Source of the DNA: Myxococcales bacterium
Lineage (GTDB): Bacteria; Myxococcota_A; Polyangia; Nannocystales; Nannocystaceae
DNA: 64,000 nucleotides
Assembly (NCBI GenBank): GCA_020633295.1
Contig: JACKDW010000024.1
Location: 62,001 to 126,000 of the forward strand
Direction of reading: 5' to 3'
Shown here: in pieces, positions 44,401-51,604 of the stretch
Numbering within the stretch: the first letter of the stretch is position 1
Layout: each line of letters opens with the position of its first letter
Notes under the pieces: generated by a model
Seen by the model: the letters and a program-made list of their open reading frames with translations, nothing else
Told to the model about the DNA's origin: nothing
Databases searched by the model: none
Made by a program: the position numbers and the translations under genes

Positions 44401-44485
44401 CAACCTGCCGCGCCAACCTGCCGCGCCAACCTGCCGTGCCAACCTGCCGCGCCAACCTGCCGCGCCAACCTGCCGCGCCAACCTA
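44401..44485. repeat. 13-bp tandem array (caacctgccgcgc), 6.5 copies
   Basis: Six full units (44401, 44414, 44427, 44440, 44453, 44466) and a partial seventh; only the third has a change (gtgc). It fills most of the gap between the HxlR and molybdopterin genes and ends 18 bp before the latter's ATG. Confidence 0.95.
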
Positions 44486-44502
44486 GGAAGCGAGGACGCG
44501 AG

Positions 44503-46743
44503 ATGACGAACCCCGAGTGGCGGCCCACCGCCTGCATCCTCTGCGAGTGCAACTGCGGCGTCGAGGTCCAGCTCGGCGGCCCCGGCGGCCGCGAGCTGCT
44601 CCGCGTCCGCGGCGACAAGCGTCACCCCGCGTCGCGCGGCTACGCCTGCGAGAAGCCGCACCGGCTCAACTTCTACCAGAACGGCGCGCGCCTGCGGTCG
44701 CCGCTCCGGCGCCGACCGGACGGGACCTTCGAACAGGTCTCTTGGGACACGGCGATCCGCGAGGTCGCCGCGCGCCTCGCGAGCGTCCGCGACGCCCACG
44801 GCGGCGAGAGCATCTTCTACTACGGCGGCGGCGGCCAGGGGAACCACCTCCCCGGCGCCTACGCGACCGCGACGCGCCGGCTGCTCGGCTCGCGCTACAA
44901 GTCGAGCGCGCTCGCGCAGGAGAAGACCGGCGAGTTCTGGATCGCCGATCGCATGCTCGGCGCCCAGACCCGCGGCGACTTCGAACACTGCGAGGTCGCG
45001 CTGTTCCTCGGCAAGAACCCCTGGCACTCGCACTCGATCCCGCGCGCCCGCGTCACGCTCAAGGAGCTGGCCAGGGACCCCGCGCGCGCGCTCATCGTCA
45101 TCGATCCGCGGCGCACGGAGACCGCCGCGATGGCCGACCTCCACCTGCAGGTCAAGCCCGGCGGCGACGCCTGGCTGCTGACGGCGATGCTCGCGATCAT
45201 CGCGCGCGAGGACCTGGTCGACCACGCGTTCCTCGACGCGCGCGCGCGCGGCCAGGACGAGGTGCTCGCGGCGCTGCGCGAGGTCCCGATCGCCGAGTAC
45301 TGCGCCCGCGCGGGCGTCGACGAGGCGCTCGCGCGCGCGGCCGCGCGGCGGATCGCGACCGCCGGCAGCGTCGCCAGCTTCGAAGACCTCGGCGTTCAGA
45401 TGAGCCGGCACTCGACGCTCGTCAGCTACCTCCATCGCCTGCTCTGGCTGCTCACCGGCAACTACGGCAAGCCGGGCACGCAGTACACCCCGACGACGCT
45501 CGTGCCCTTCGCCACCGGCGCGAGCGGCCATCGCAGCCCGGTCGCCCAGGCGCCGATCATCAGCGGGCTCGTGCCCTGCAACATGATCTGCGAGGAGATC
45601 CTCACCGACCACCCGAAGCGCTACCGCGCGATGATCGTCGAGGCCGCGAACCCGGCCCACTCGCTCGCCGACAGCCAGCGCATGCGCGAGGCCCTGCGCG
45701 CGCTCGACACCGTCGTGGTCATCGACGTCGCGATGAGCGAGACCGCCCGGCTCGCCGACTACGTGCTGCCGGCCGCGACCCAGTTCGAGAAGGCCGAGGC
45801 GACCTTCTTCAACTTCGAGTTCCCCGACAACTACTTCCACCTGCGCCGGCGCCTGCTGACGCCGCCCGACGGCCCGCTGCCCGAGGCCGAGATCCACGCG
45901 CGCCTGTGCGAGGCGCTCGGGGGCTTCGACGACGGCGACCTCGCGCCGCTGCGGGCCGCGGCCGCGCAGGGACTCGAGGCCTACGGCATGACCTTCATGC
46001 AGCGCGTGCTCGGCGACGCGCGGCTGCGCGGGCTCGCGGCCGTGATCCTCTACCGCACGCTCGGCCCGACGCTCCCCGAGGGCCTCGCCGAGGGCGCCGT
46101 GCTGCTCGGGCTCGCGTTTCGCTGCGCGATGCAGCACGGCGAGGCGCTCGCGCGCGCCGGCTTCGGCGGCCCGCCGCCGATCGCCGCGCTCTCGCTGTTC
46201 CGCGCCATCCTCGAGTCGCCGTCGGGCGTCGTCTTCGCCCGCGGCGAGTGGAGCGACGTGCGCCCGGGCACGCGCGACGGGACCATCCAGCTCGCGCTCC
46301 CGGACATGCTCGCCGAGCTGCGCAAGCTGGCCGAACCGACACCCGAGCGCGAGCCGGCCTTCCCCTTCATCCTCGCCGCCGGCGAGCGCCGCTCGTTCAC
46401 CGCCAACACCATCGTCCGGGACCCCGCGTGGCGGAAGAAAGACCCCGAGGGGGCGCTGCGCGTCAACCCAGAGGACGCCGCGCGCCTCGGGCTCATCGCG
46501 GGGGGGCGCGCGCGCGTGACCACGCGCCGCGGCAGCGCGGTCGTCACCGTCGAGCTCAGCGACACCATGCAGCCGGGGCACATCTCGCTGCCCAACGGGC
46601 TCGGCACGCGCGACCCCGAGGACGCCGCCGCCGCGCTCGGCGGCGTCGCGCCCAACGAGCTGACCGCGGTCGAGGACCGCGACCCCTTCGCGGGCACGCC
46701 CTGGCACAAGTACGTGCCGGCGCGGATCGAGGCGCTCGCGTAG
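44503..46743 (+). CDS. Molybdopterin oxidoreductase (DMSO-reductase/formate-dehydrogenase family)
   Basis: 746 residues. The N-terminus binds a [4Fe-4S] cluster (Cys11, Cys14, Cys18 and Cys49 in CILCECNCGV...GYACEK). Bis-MGD enzyme motifs follow: SWDTAIREVA, GGGGQGNHLPGAY, SALAQEKTGEFW, LFLGKNPWHSH, VIDPRRTETA and near the end PGHISLPNGLG. No Tat signal, so cytoplasmic. Which residue ligates Mo cannot be told with confidence. Relatives include assimilatory-type and putative formate dehydrogenases. ATG 44503 has a weak purine-rich leader. Its regulation by the divergent HxlR protein is inferred from position. Confidence 0.83.
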   Translation: MTNPEWRPTACILCECNCGVEVQLGGPGGRELLRVRGDKRHPASRGYACEKPHRLNFYQNGARLRSPLRRRPDGTFEQVSWDTAIREVAARLASVRDAHGGESIFYYGGGGQGNHLPGAYATATRRLLGSRYKSSALAQEKTGEFWIADRMLGAQTRGDFEHCEVALFLGKNPWHSHSIPRARVTLKELARDPARALIVIDPRRTETAAMADLHLQVKPGGDAWLLTAMLAIIAREDLVDHAFLDARARGQDEVLAALREVPIAEYCARAGVDEALARAAARRIATAGSVASFEDLGVQMSRHSTLVSYLHRLLWLLTGNYGKPGTQYTPTTLVPFATGASGHRSPVAQAPIISGLVPCNMICEEILTDHPKRYRAMIVEAANPAHSLADSQRMREALRALDTVVVIDVAMSETARLADYVLPAATQFEKAEATFFNFEFPDNYFHLRRRLLTPPDGPLPEAEIHARLCEALGGFDDGDLAPLRAAAAQGLEAYGMTFMQRVLGDARLRGLAAVILYRTLGPTLPEGLAEGAVLLGLAFRCAMQHGEALARAGFGGPPPIAALSLFRAILESPSGVVFARGEWSDVRPGTRDGTIQLALPDMLAELRKLAEPTPEREPAFPFILAAGERRSFTANTIVRDPAWRKKDPEGALRVNPEDAARLGLIAGGRARVTTRRGSAVVTVELSDTMQPGHISLPNGLGTRDPEDAAAALGGVAPNELTAVEDRDPFAGTPWHKYVPARIEALA

Positions 46744-46846
46744 CGCGAGTCCTCGCGGCGACGTCACGCGGACGCGAGCGCCAGCTCACGCCCGTCTACG
46801 CCGGCAGGTCGTCGCCGAGCCGGCGCTCGAGCGACGCCCGCCAACG

Positions 46847-46852
46847 TACAAT
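46847..46852 (+). promoter_or_regulatory. -10-like TACAAT
   Basis: TACAAT upstream of the SnoaL-type lipoprotein gene, with a conventional leader containing AGGAG before ATG 46910. Confidence 0.45.
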
Positions 46853-46909
46853 TTGCGCTGCATCCTTGCGTCCGGCTCGCGACTCCAACGGCCAGGAGAA
46901 GCCGACGTC

Positions 46910-47944
46910 ATGCTCATCGGTCCCCTGTCCTCCCGCCCCGTCCCCTCGCTCCTGCTCGCGCTCATCCTCGCCGCGCCGCTGGCCAGCGCCGCCTGTCAAC
47001 AGGGCGCCGAGACGACCCCGCCGGCGGAAAGCAAGCGCAAGCGCGCCGATCGCCCCGGCGACTCCAGCGTCGATCTAGAGGCGCTCTCGCGCGAGCTCGC
47101 CAGGTCCTACAGCGCGCTCTCGGACGGCGACCTCGAGGCCGCCGCCGCGGTCTTCCACCCCGACGTGATCTGGCACGTCCGCACCGTCACGACGCAGGAG
47201 GTCCGCGGGCGCGAGGCGCTGGCGGCCTACTTCCGCGCGCGCCGGACCGCGGACTCGCGCGACGTCGGGCTCGCGCGGGTGTTCGCGGGCGGCGACGACC
47301 TCCTCATCGCCCAGGGGCGCTTCGTCGACCACAACGGCAGCCGCCAGCGCGTCACCGGCTTCGTCGCCTTCGCGCGCGTCGAGGACGGCCAGCTCGTCGA
47401 GGTCACCGAGCACCTCGCGCCCGCGCAGGTCGACACCACGGATCCCCGCCTGCCCGGCGACCCCGAGTTCATCCACGACGACAGCGACGCGGTCCGTCAG
47501 ACCATGGCCGAGACGCTCGACGACGCCTGGTCGAGCAACGACTGGGGGCGCATCGACAACATGTTCGCGCCCGAGTTCGCGTATCACAACCTCGGCGCCG
47601 GGGTCGAGGCCACCGGCCTCAAGGCGTACCGGGAGGTGTTTGAGCGCCGCGCCGCGCCCTTCCCCGACATGTCCTTTGAGATCGTCAACTCGTGGTCGAC
47701 GGGCGACTGGGTGATCCTCGAGAAGCGCGTCCGCGGCACCCACACGGTCGCGTTCGGCGAGCTCGCGCCGACCATGCGCTCGATCGAGTTCATGGCGGTC
47801 GACGTGCTGCGCTTCTCCGACGACGTCATCGGCGAGCTCTGGAGCTACTACGACCCGCTCGCGATCGAGACGCAGCTGCGGGCGCCGGCCCCGAGCGCGC
47901 CCGCCCAGGACGACGACGAGGACGACGAGGACGACGAGGAGTGA
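46910..47944 (+). CDS. Lipoprotein with two SnoaL/NTF2-like domains
   Basis: 344 residues. ATG 46910 (AGGAG 11 nt upstream) starts a signal peptide ending LASAAC. Two NTF2-like alpha+beta cones follow, at about 55-175 (YSALSDGDLEAAAAVFHPDV, AAYFRARRT, VEVTEHLAP) and about 200-325 (WSSNDWGRIDNMFAPEFAYH, YREVFERRAAPFPDMSFEIV, GELWSYYDP). The C-terminus is an Asp/Glu run. SnoaL-like domains bind small hydrophobic molecules and some are isomerases or hydrolases. The substrate is not predictable. Confidence 0.8.
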   Translation: MLIGPLSSRPVPSLLLALILAAPLASAACQQGAETTPPAESKRKRADRPGDSSVDLEALSRELARSYSALSDGDLEAAAAVFHPDVIWHVRTVTTQEVRGREALAAYFRARRTADSRDVGLARVFAGGDDLLIAQGRFVDHNGSRQRVTGFVAFARVEDGQLVEVTEHLAPAQVDTTDPRLPGDPEFIHDDSDAVRQTMAETLDDAWSSNDWGRIDNMFAPEFAYHNLGAGVEATGLKAYREVFERRAAPFPDMSFEIVNSWSTGDWVILEKRVRGTHTVAFGELAPTMRSIEFMAVDVLRFSDDVIGELWSYYDPLAIETQLRAPAPSAPAQDDDEDDEDDEE

Positions 47945-47977
47945 GCCGCGGGCGGCCGGCGGCCCCCGCCGCGCCGC

Positions 47978-48958
47978 TCAGCCCGGGATGAAGCAGCCGA
48001 TCGTCGTGTCGATGCGGAAGTTCGACTGATCGGTGTGCCGCTCGGCGTGGAAGATGTCCATGGTGTACACGCCGCCCGGGATGATGCCGAGCGCGCCCGC
48101 CTGCGCGTCGAGGTTCACCGTCGACGACTCTGGCGGGTGCGTGCCGCCGAGGTCGATCGCCAGCACGCCGTTGAGGAACAGCCAGAGGTCGTCGTCGCCC
48201 GTGAAGGTGAAGGTCTCGCCGCCCGCGTACTTGAAGGTCGTGTGGATCTCGGTCGTGAAGTGGAAGTTGTTGGGCTGGCCCTCGTTGCCGAAGCCCGAGT
48301 TGTCGATGGGGAAGAACGCCGGGTTGTCGTAGCGGTACACGCCCGGCCCGACCTCCTCCAGCGCGATCTCCACGACGATGGGCACGTTCACGCCCGGGGT
48401 GTCGTTGTACCACTGCGCGAAGTTGTCGGGCCCCGAGGTCTGCGGCGTCGCGCCCGGGTGGTTGTACGCGGGCTTGTCGTCGCCGCCGAGCTGGCTCTTG
48501 ACGATCCCCGTGTACGCGGTGTCGCCCGTGAACGACTCGAAGTCGGGGTGGTTCTGGCTGAAGTCGCGGATCGTCGCCTGCAGCACCGTGTTGCCGCAGG
48601 GGTCGACGCCGGTGGTCGTGTCGGGATCCTCGGTCTCGCCGACCGAGGTCGCCGGGAAGCTCGTGGGCGAGCCGGTCACGTCGCTCGAGCTCCCGTCCGT
48701 CGCGCTCGCGCCCGCCGTCGTGCCGGGGCTGGTCCCGCCGGTCCCCTCGGTCCCGCCGTCAGTCCCGTCGGTGGCGGCGCCGCTCCCATCGGACTCGCTC
48801 ACAGAGACCTGCATCACCGTCGCGCCGAGGCTCGCCATCGTCGCGCTCGTGATCCCGGTCTCGCTGTCGGTGTCGCGGCCCGAGTCGCCGCAGGCGACCA
48901 GCGCCAGCGTCACCAGCCCCGCGCACCGCCACGCCGCCTCTCGTCGCGCCCACCGCAC
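47978..48958 (-). CDS. Fibro-slime domain lipoprotein
   Basis: 326 residues. Lipobox LALVAC; long Ser/Thr/Gly/Asp linker to about residue 115. The fibro-slime domain follows, with RDFSQNHPDFESF at its start and FTFTGDDDLWLFLNGVLAID-LGGTH at its core, and it ends GCFIPG. It is a Ca2+-associated, PA14-like surface domain described in Fibrobacter and myxobacteria and likely contributes to adhesion or the outer coat. GTG start with TATTGT 7 nt upstream. Confidence 0.88.
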   Translation of the reverse strand: MRWARREAAWRCAGLVTLALVACGDSGRDTDSETGITSATMASLGATVMQVSVSESDGSGAATDGTDGGTEGTGGTSPGTTAGASATDGSSSDVTGSPTSFPATSVGETEDPDTTTGVDPCGNTVLQATIRDFSQNHPDFESFTGDTAYTGIVKSQLGGDDKPAYNHPGATPQTSGPDNFAQWYNDTPGVNVPIVVEIALEEVGPGVYRYDNPAFFPIDNSGFGNEGQPNNFHFTTEIHTTFKYAGGETFTFTGDDDLWLFLNGVLAIDLGGTHPPESSTVNLDAQAGALGIIPGGVYTMDIFHAERHTDQSNFRIDTTIGCFIPG

Positions 48959-48965
48959 GAGCCGT

Positions 48966-48971
48966 ACAATA
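48966..48971 (-). promoter_or_regulatory. -10-like TATTGT 7 nt before GTG
   Basis: Minus-strand TATTGT, seven bases, then GTG 48958; no Shine-Dalgarno. Confidence 0.45.
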
Positions 48972-49072
48972 CCCGAGCGCGGGGTCGCCAGGGAGCTCGC
49001 GCCGCGCCGCCGCGCCGACCGGCCCGAGGGCGCAGAAGCGCGCCGGGTCGCCCCGTGTGGTACACCAGCGCC

Positions 49073-49753
49073 ATGGACTTGTTGACATGGTTCGCGGGCA
49101 CGCGGCGCGCTTCATCACGGGATGGACTCGAGGCCAGGCGCGCCCTCACGTGCCAGGCGTCGCTGCTCGCGGCGGCGGTCGGGCTCGCGTGCAACCCAGG
49201 GCCGGCGAGCAGCACGACCGCGGTCAGCGACAGCGACGCGTCGACGAGCGAGTCGACGAGCGCGGCCACCACCAGCCCCGCGACGACCGGGGGGACCACG
49301 GCGGGCCCGACCACCGGCCCGGGATCGACCGGCGAGCCGACGACGTCGACGCCGCAGACGACCGGGACCAGCGTCGAGACGACCGGCGCGCCGACGACGA
49401 GCGTCGGCACCACCGCGGTCACCGACGCGAGCACGGGCTCCACCGGGTCGACGACCGGCGCGTTCGAGTGCCCGGACAACCCGAACTACGACTGCGACGA
49501 GCCGATCGACTGCGCGCAGAACAGCTGCGGCGGGCTCAGCGACTACTTCGACGACGACGGCTGCCTGAAGCAGCCCTGCAAGATGGACTCGGACTGCGCG
49601 GACGGGGAGAAGTGCTACATCGGCTTCCAGCACGACGACTGCCTCTCGTCGGCGATCACCTGCTTCAAGGAGCAGGGCGCGTGCGAGTGCAGCTCGACCC
49701 CGGACTGCGGCGGCGCGTACTGTGTGCCCGCCGCGCTGCACCCGAATCCGTAG
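49073..49753 (+). CDS. Lipoprotein with Thr/Gly linker and Cys-rich C-terminus
   Basis: 226 residues. A signal peptide (LTCQASLLAAAVGLAC) ends in Cys; a Thr/Gly/Ser linker spans about 40-130; the C-terminal part has about 13 Cys (CPDNPNYDCDEPIDC, KQPCKMDSDCADGEKCY, CECSSTPDCGGAYC), the spacing of small disulphide-rich surface modules. TACACC lies 6 nt before ATG 49073. Function unknown. Confidence 0.72.
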   Translation: MDLLTWFAGTRRASSRDGLEARRALTCQASLLAAAVGLACNPGPASSTTAVSDSDASTSESTSAATTSPATTGGTTAGPTTGPGSTGEPTTSTPQTTGTSVETTGAPTTSVGTTAVTDASTGSTGSTTGAFECPDNPNYDCDEPIDCAQNSCGGLSDYFDDDGCLKQPCKMDSDCADGEKCYIGFQHDDCLSSAITCFKEQGACECSSTPDCGGAYCVPAALHPNP

Positions 49754-49765
49754 CCGCGCCGCGCG

Positions 49766-50233
49766 TCACGGGTAGCGGCGCGTGAACGGCACCCCGTTGA
49801 ACGTGTGCGTGCAGCAGGCGCAGCTCGGCGTCAGCGAGCCGGGCCCGAGCGTCGGGTCCACGCGCCGCAGGCGGTTGTCGGCGTCGACGTAGAGCCCGCT
49901 GTAGTAGCTGCTCTCGCCGACGCGCACGTAGGGCGCGCGATCGTCCTCGCGCAGCGCGACCAGCCAGAAGATCGGCTCCGGGCGATCGAGCCGCGCGACC
50001 GCCTCGCTGTACACCGCGTCCCAGTCCTCGCCGACCTTCTTGAGGAGGAAGCGGAACAGCGGCGTGTAGTCGAGCCCGCGGCGCTCGCGTCCGTGCATCG
50101 ATCCGCGCGTCGCGTCGGAGCGCCGCTCTCGCGCGGTGTTCCGCGCGTGCTTGTAGTCCCCGCCGGAGCGGTGGTGGACGCCGCGCGCGCGCGTGTTGAC
50201 CTTGCGGTACAGCGGCTGCGGCTCCCTGCGCAT
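49766..50233 (-). CDS. Conserved-looking hypothetical protein
   Basis: 155 residues, cytoplasmic. A basic N-terminus (REPQPLYRKVNTRARGVHHR) precedes a folded part: LDYTPLFRFLLKKVGEDWDA, FWLVALREDDRAPYVRVGES, YYSGLYVDADNRLRRVDP, and a C-terminal CACCTHTFNGVPF that could bind metal. No family recognised. TACAAT lies 6 nt before ATG 50233. Confidence 0.6.
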   Translation of the reverse strand: MRREPQPLYRKVNTRARGVHHRSGGDYKHARNTARERRSDATRGSMHGRERRGLDYTPLFRFLLKKVGEDWDAVYSEAVARLDRPEPIFWLVALREDDRAPYVRVGESSYYSGLYVDADNRLRRVDPTLGPGSLTPSCACCTHTFNGVPFTRRYP

Positions 50234-50239
50234 ATGACC

Positions 50240-50245
50240 ATTGTA
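50240..50245 (-). promoter_or_regulatory. -10-like TACAAT 6 nt before ATG
   Basis: Near-consensus TACAAT on the minus strand, then GGTCAT and the ATG at 50233; there is no room for a Shine-Dalgarno. Confidence 0.55.
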
Positions 50246-50278
50246 CCAGCTTCGCGCGGGCGCGCGCGATCGCGGGCC

Positions 50279-50626
50279 TCAGCGCGCGCCCGCGAGCCGC
50301 TCGATCGCGACGAAGGATGTTCGAAGATACAGCCACACGTCGCTGACGCGGGCGCCCTGCTCGATCGTGCGGTCGAGCAGCGCCAGGTAGGCGCGGCGCA
50401 TCTCCGCCGACCACGCCGTGGGCGGCGCGTCGACCAGCGCCCGCGCCGCGCGGGCGCCCGCGACGGCCTCGATCGCGTGCCGCAGGTTGGCCGCGAGCGA
50501 GGGGTGGCGCGCGGGGTCGAGGCACTTCTGCGCGGTGTACCAGTGCGCGGCGACGGACTCCGGGACATCGAGCGCCACGGGGGCGCGCGAGCGGGGAAGG
50601 TCACGGGGAAATTGAATGCTCGGCAC
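50279..50626 (-). CDS. Small helical hypothetical protein
   Basis: 115 residues, mostly predicted helix (LAANLRHAIEAVAGARAARA, MRRAYLALLDRTIEQ). GTG 50626 is preceded by TATGAT at 50638-50643 (minus). No motifs or export signal; unknown function. It may be co-oriented with, but is separately promoted from, the 49766 gene. Confidence 0.5.
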   Translation of the reverse strand: MPSIQFPRDLPRSRAPVALDVPESVAAHWYTAQKCLDPARHPSLAANLRHAIEAVAGARAARALVDAPPTAWSAEMRRAYLALLDRTIEQGARVSDVWLYLRTSFVAIERLAGAR

Positions 50627-50758
50627 GGCGAGGATCGATCATAGAGACCGCGGACGAGCGGCGCACGAGACGGATGCCTCCGTTGTGCGCGGGGGGTTCC
50701 CCGCGCCGCGTCGCGCGGTGACGGGGGACCCACGGGCGAAGATCGACCCGCGCGCTGG

Positions 50759-50764
50759 TACCCT
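50759..50764 (+). promoter_or_regulatory. -10-like TACCCT 6 nt before ATG
   Basis: TACCCT, six bases, then ATG 50771; no Shine-Dalgarno. Confidence 0.4.
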
Positions 50765-50770
50765 GGTGTC

Positions 50771-51598
50771 ATGCGCACGGCACTCGCGATCGCCCTCGCC
50801 GCGGGGTCGCTGCTCGTCGGCGTCTCGCTCGGCGCCGCGATCCGTCCGGGTTCTCGGGACGACCCGCGTCGAGCTCCCGCCGTCGATCACGACCCCGAGC
50901 GCGCCGCGCCGGGGAGCGACGACCCACGCGGCGCGACTCGAGCTCGAGGTCTTCGCGGCCTCGTCGAGGCCCGCGGCCGCGGCCGCGTCGACGACTCGGA
51001 GCCCGACGCGTCGCGACCCGGGGAGCGCGAGCGGCCGCCGTCTTCGAACTCGAAGGCCGCCGCGTCGCGCGGGGACGAGCACGCGGAGGCGACCGCGGCG
51101 GACGACGCCGCCGCGCCCGAGGCCCGCGACCGCGCGCTGCGCGAGGAGCTCTCTGCGCTCCGTGAGGAGCGACGCGAGCTGCTCGGCGAGCCCATCGCCA
51201 CGCCCCCCAGCGTCGACGCGCGCTTCGGCGGCGGCGTGATCGCGGGGGCCGTCCAGTCCGCGGTGGCGCAGGCGGGGGTCGCGGGCGCCGTCGAGGCGAC
51301 CGACTGCTCGGAGCACCCCTGCATCGTGTTCGGGCGGCTCGAGGGCGACGAGGAGGACATGGAGGAGATCGAGCGCGCGGCGGCGCTGTCGGAGTACCAG
51401 AGCGACGTGCTCACGCTGCTGTTCTGGGCGACCACCGCGGCGCCCGACCAGGCCCTGCGGACGCCGGAGACGGGGCTGTTCGCGATCGCGTTCTACAGCT
51501 TCGAAGACCAGGCCGAGCACGGCGAGGCGCTCGACCGGCGCCTGCGCGCGCGCGTGATGGAGTACTGGAACGCCGACCGCCCGGGCGCGCCCGAGTGA
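50771..51598 (+). CDS. Membrane-anchored hypothetical protein
   Basis: 275 residues. One N-terminal hydrophobic segment (LAIALAAGSLLVGVSLGAAI) acts as anchor or signal; a disordered charged linker follows, then a short helical stretch (REELSALREERREL). The C-terminal domain (about 150-275) contains EATDCSEHPCIVFGRLEGDE and LFAIAFYSFEDQ; CSEHPC may form a disulphide in the periplasm. No family recognised. It converges with the AAA+ operon. Confidence 0.6.
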   Translation: MRTALAIALAAGSLLVGVSLGAAIRPGSRDDPRRAPAVDHDPERAAPGSDDPRGATRARGLRGLVEARGRGRVDDSEPDASRPGERERPPSSNSKAAASRGDEHAEATAADDAAAPEARDRALREELSALREERRELLGEPIATPPSVDARFGGGVIAGAVQSAVAQAGVAGAVEATDCSEHPCIVFGRLEGDEEDMEEIERAAALSEYQSDVLTLLFWATTAAPDQALRTPETGLFAIAFYSFEDQAEHGEALDRRLRARVMEYWNADRPGAPE

Positions 51599-51604
51599 CG
51601 GGCG

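Noticed and set aside
44401..44485. CRISPR array
   Set aside because: The units are 13 bp and directly adjacent with no spacers, so it is a simple tandem repeat.
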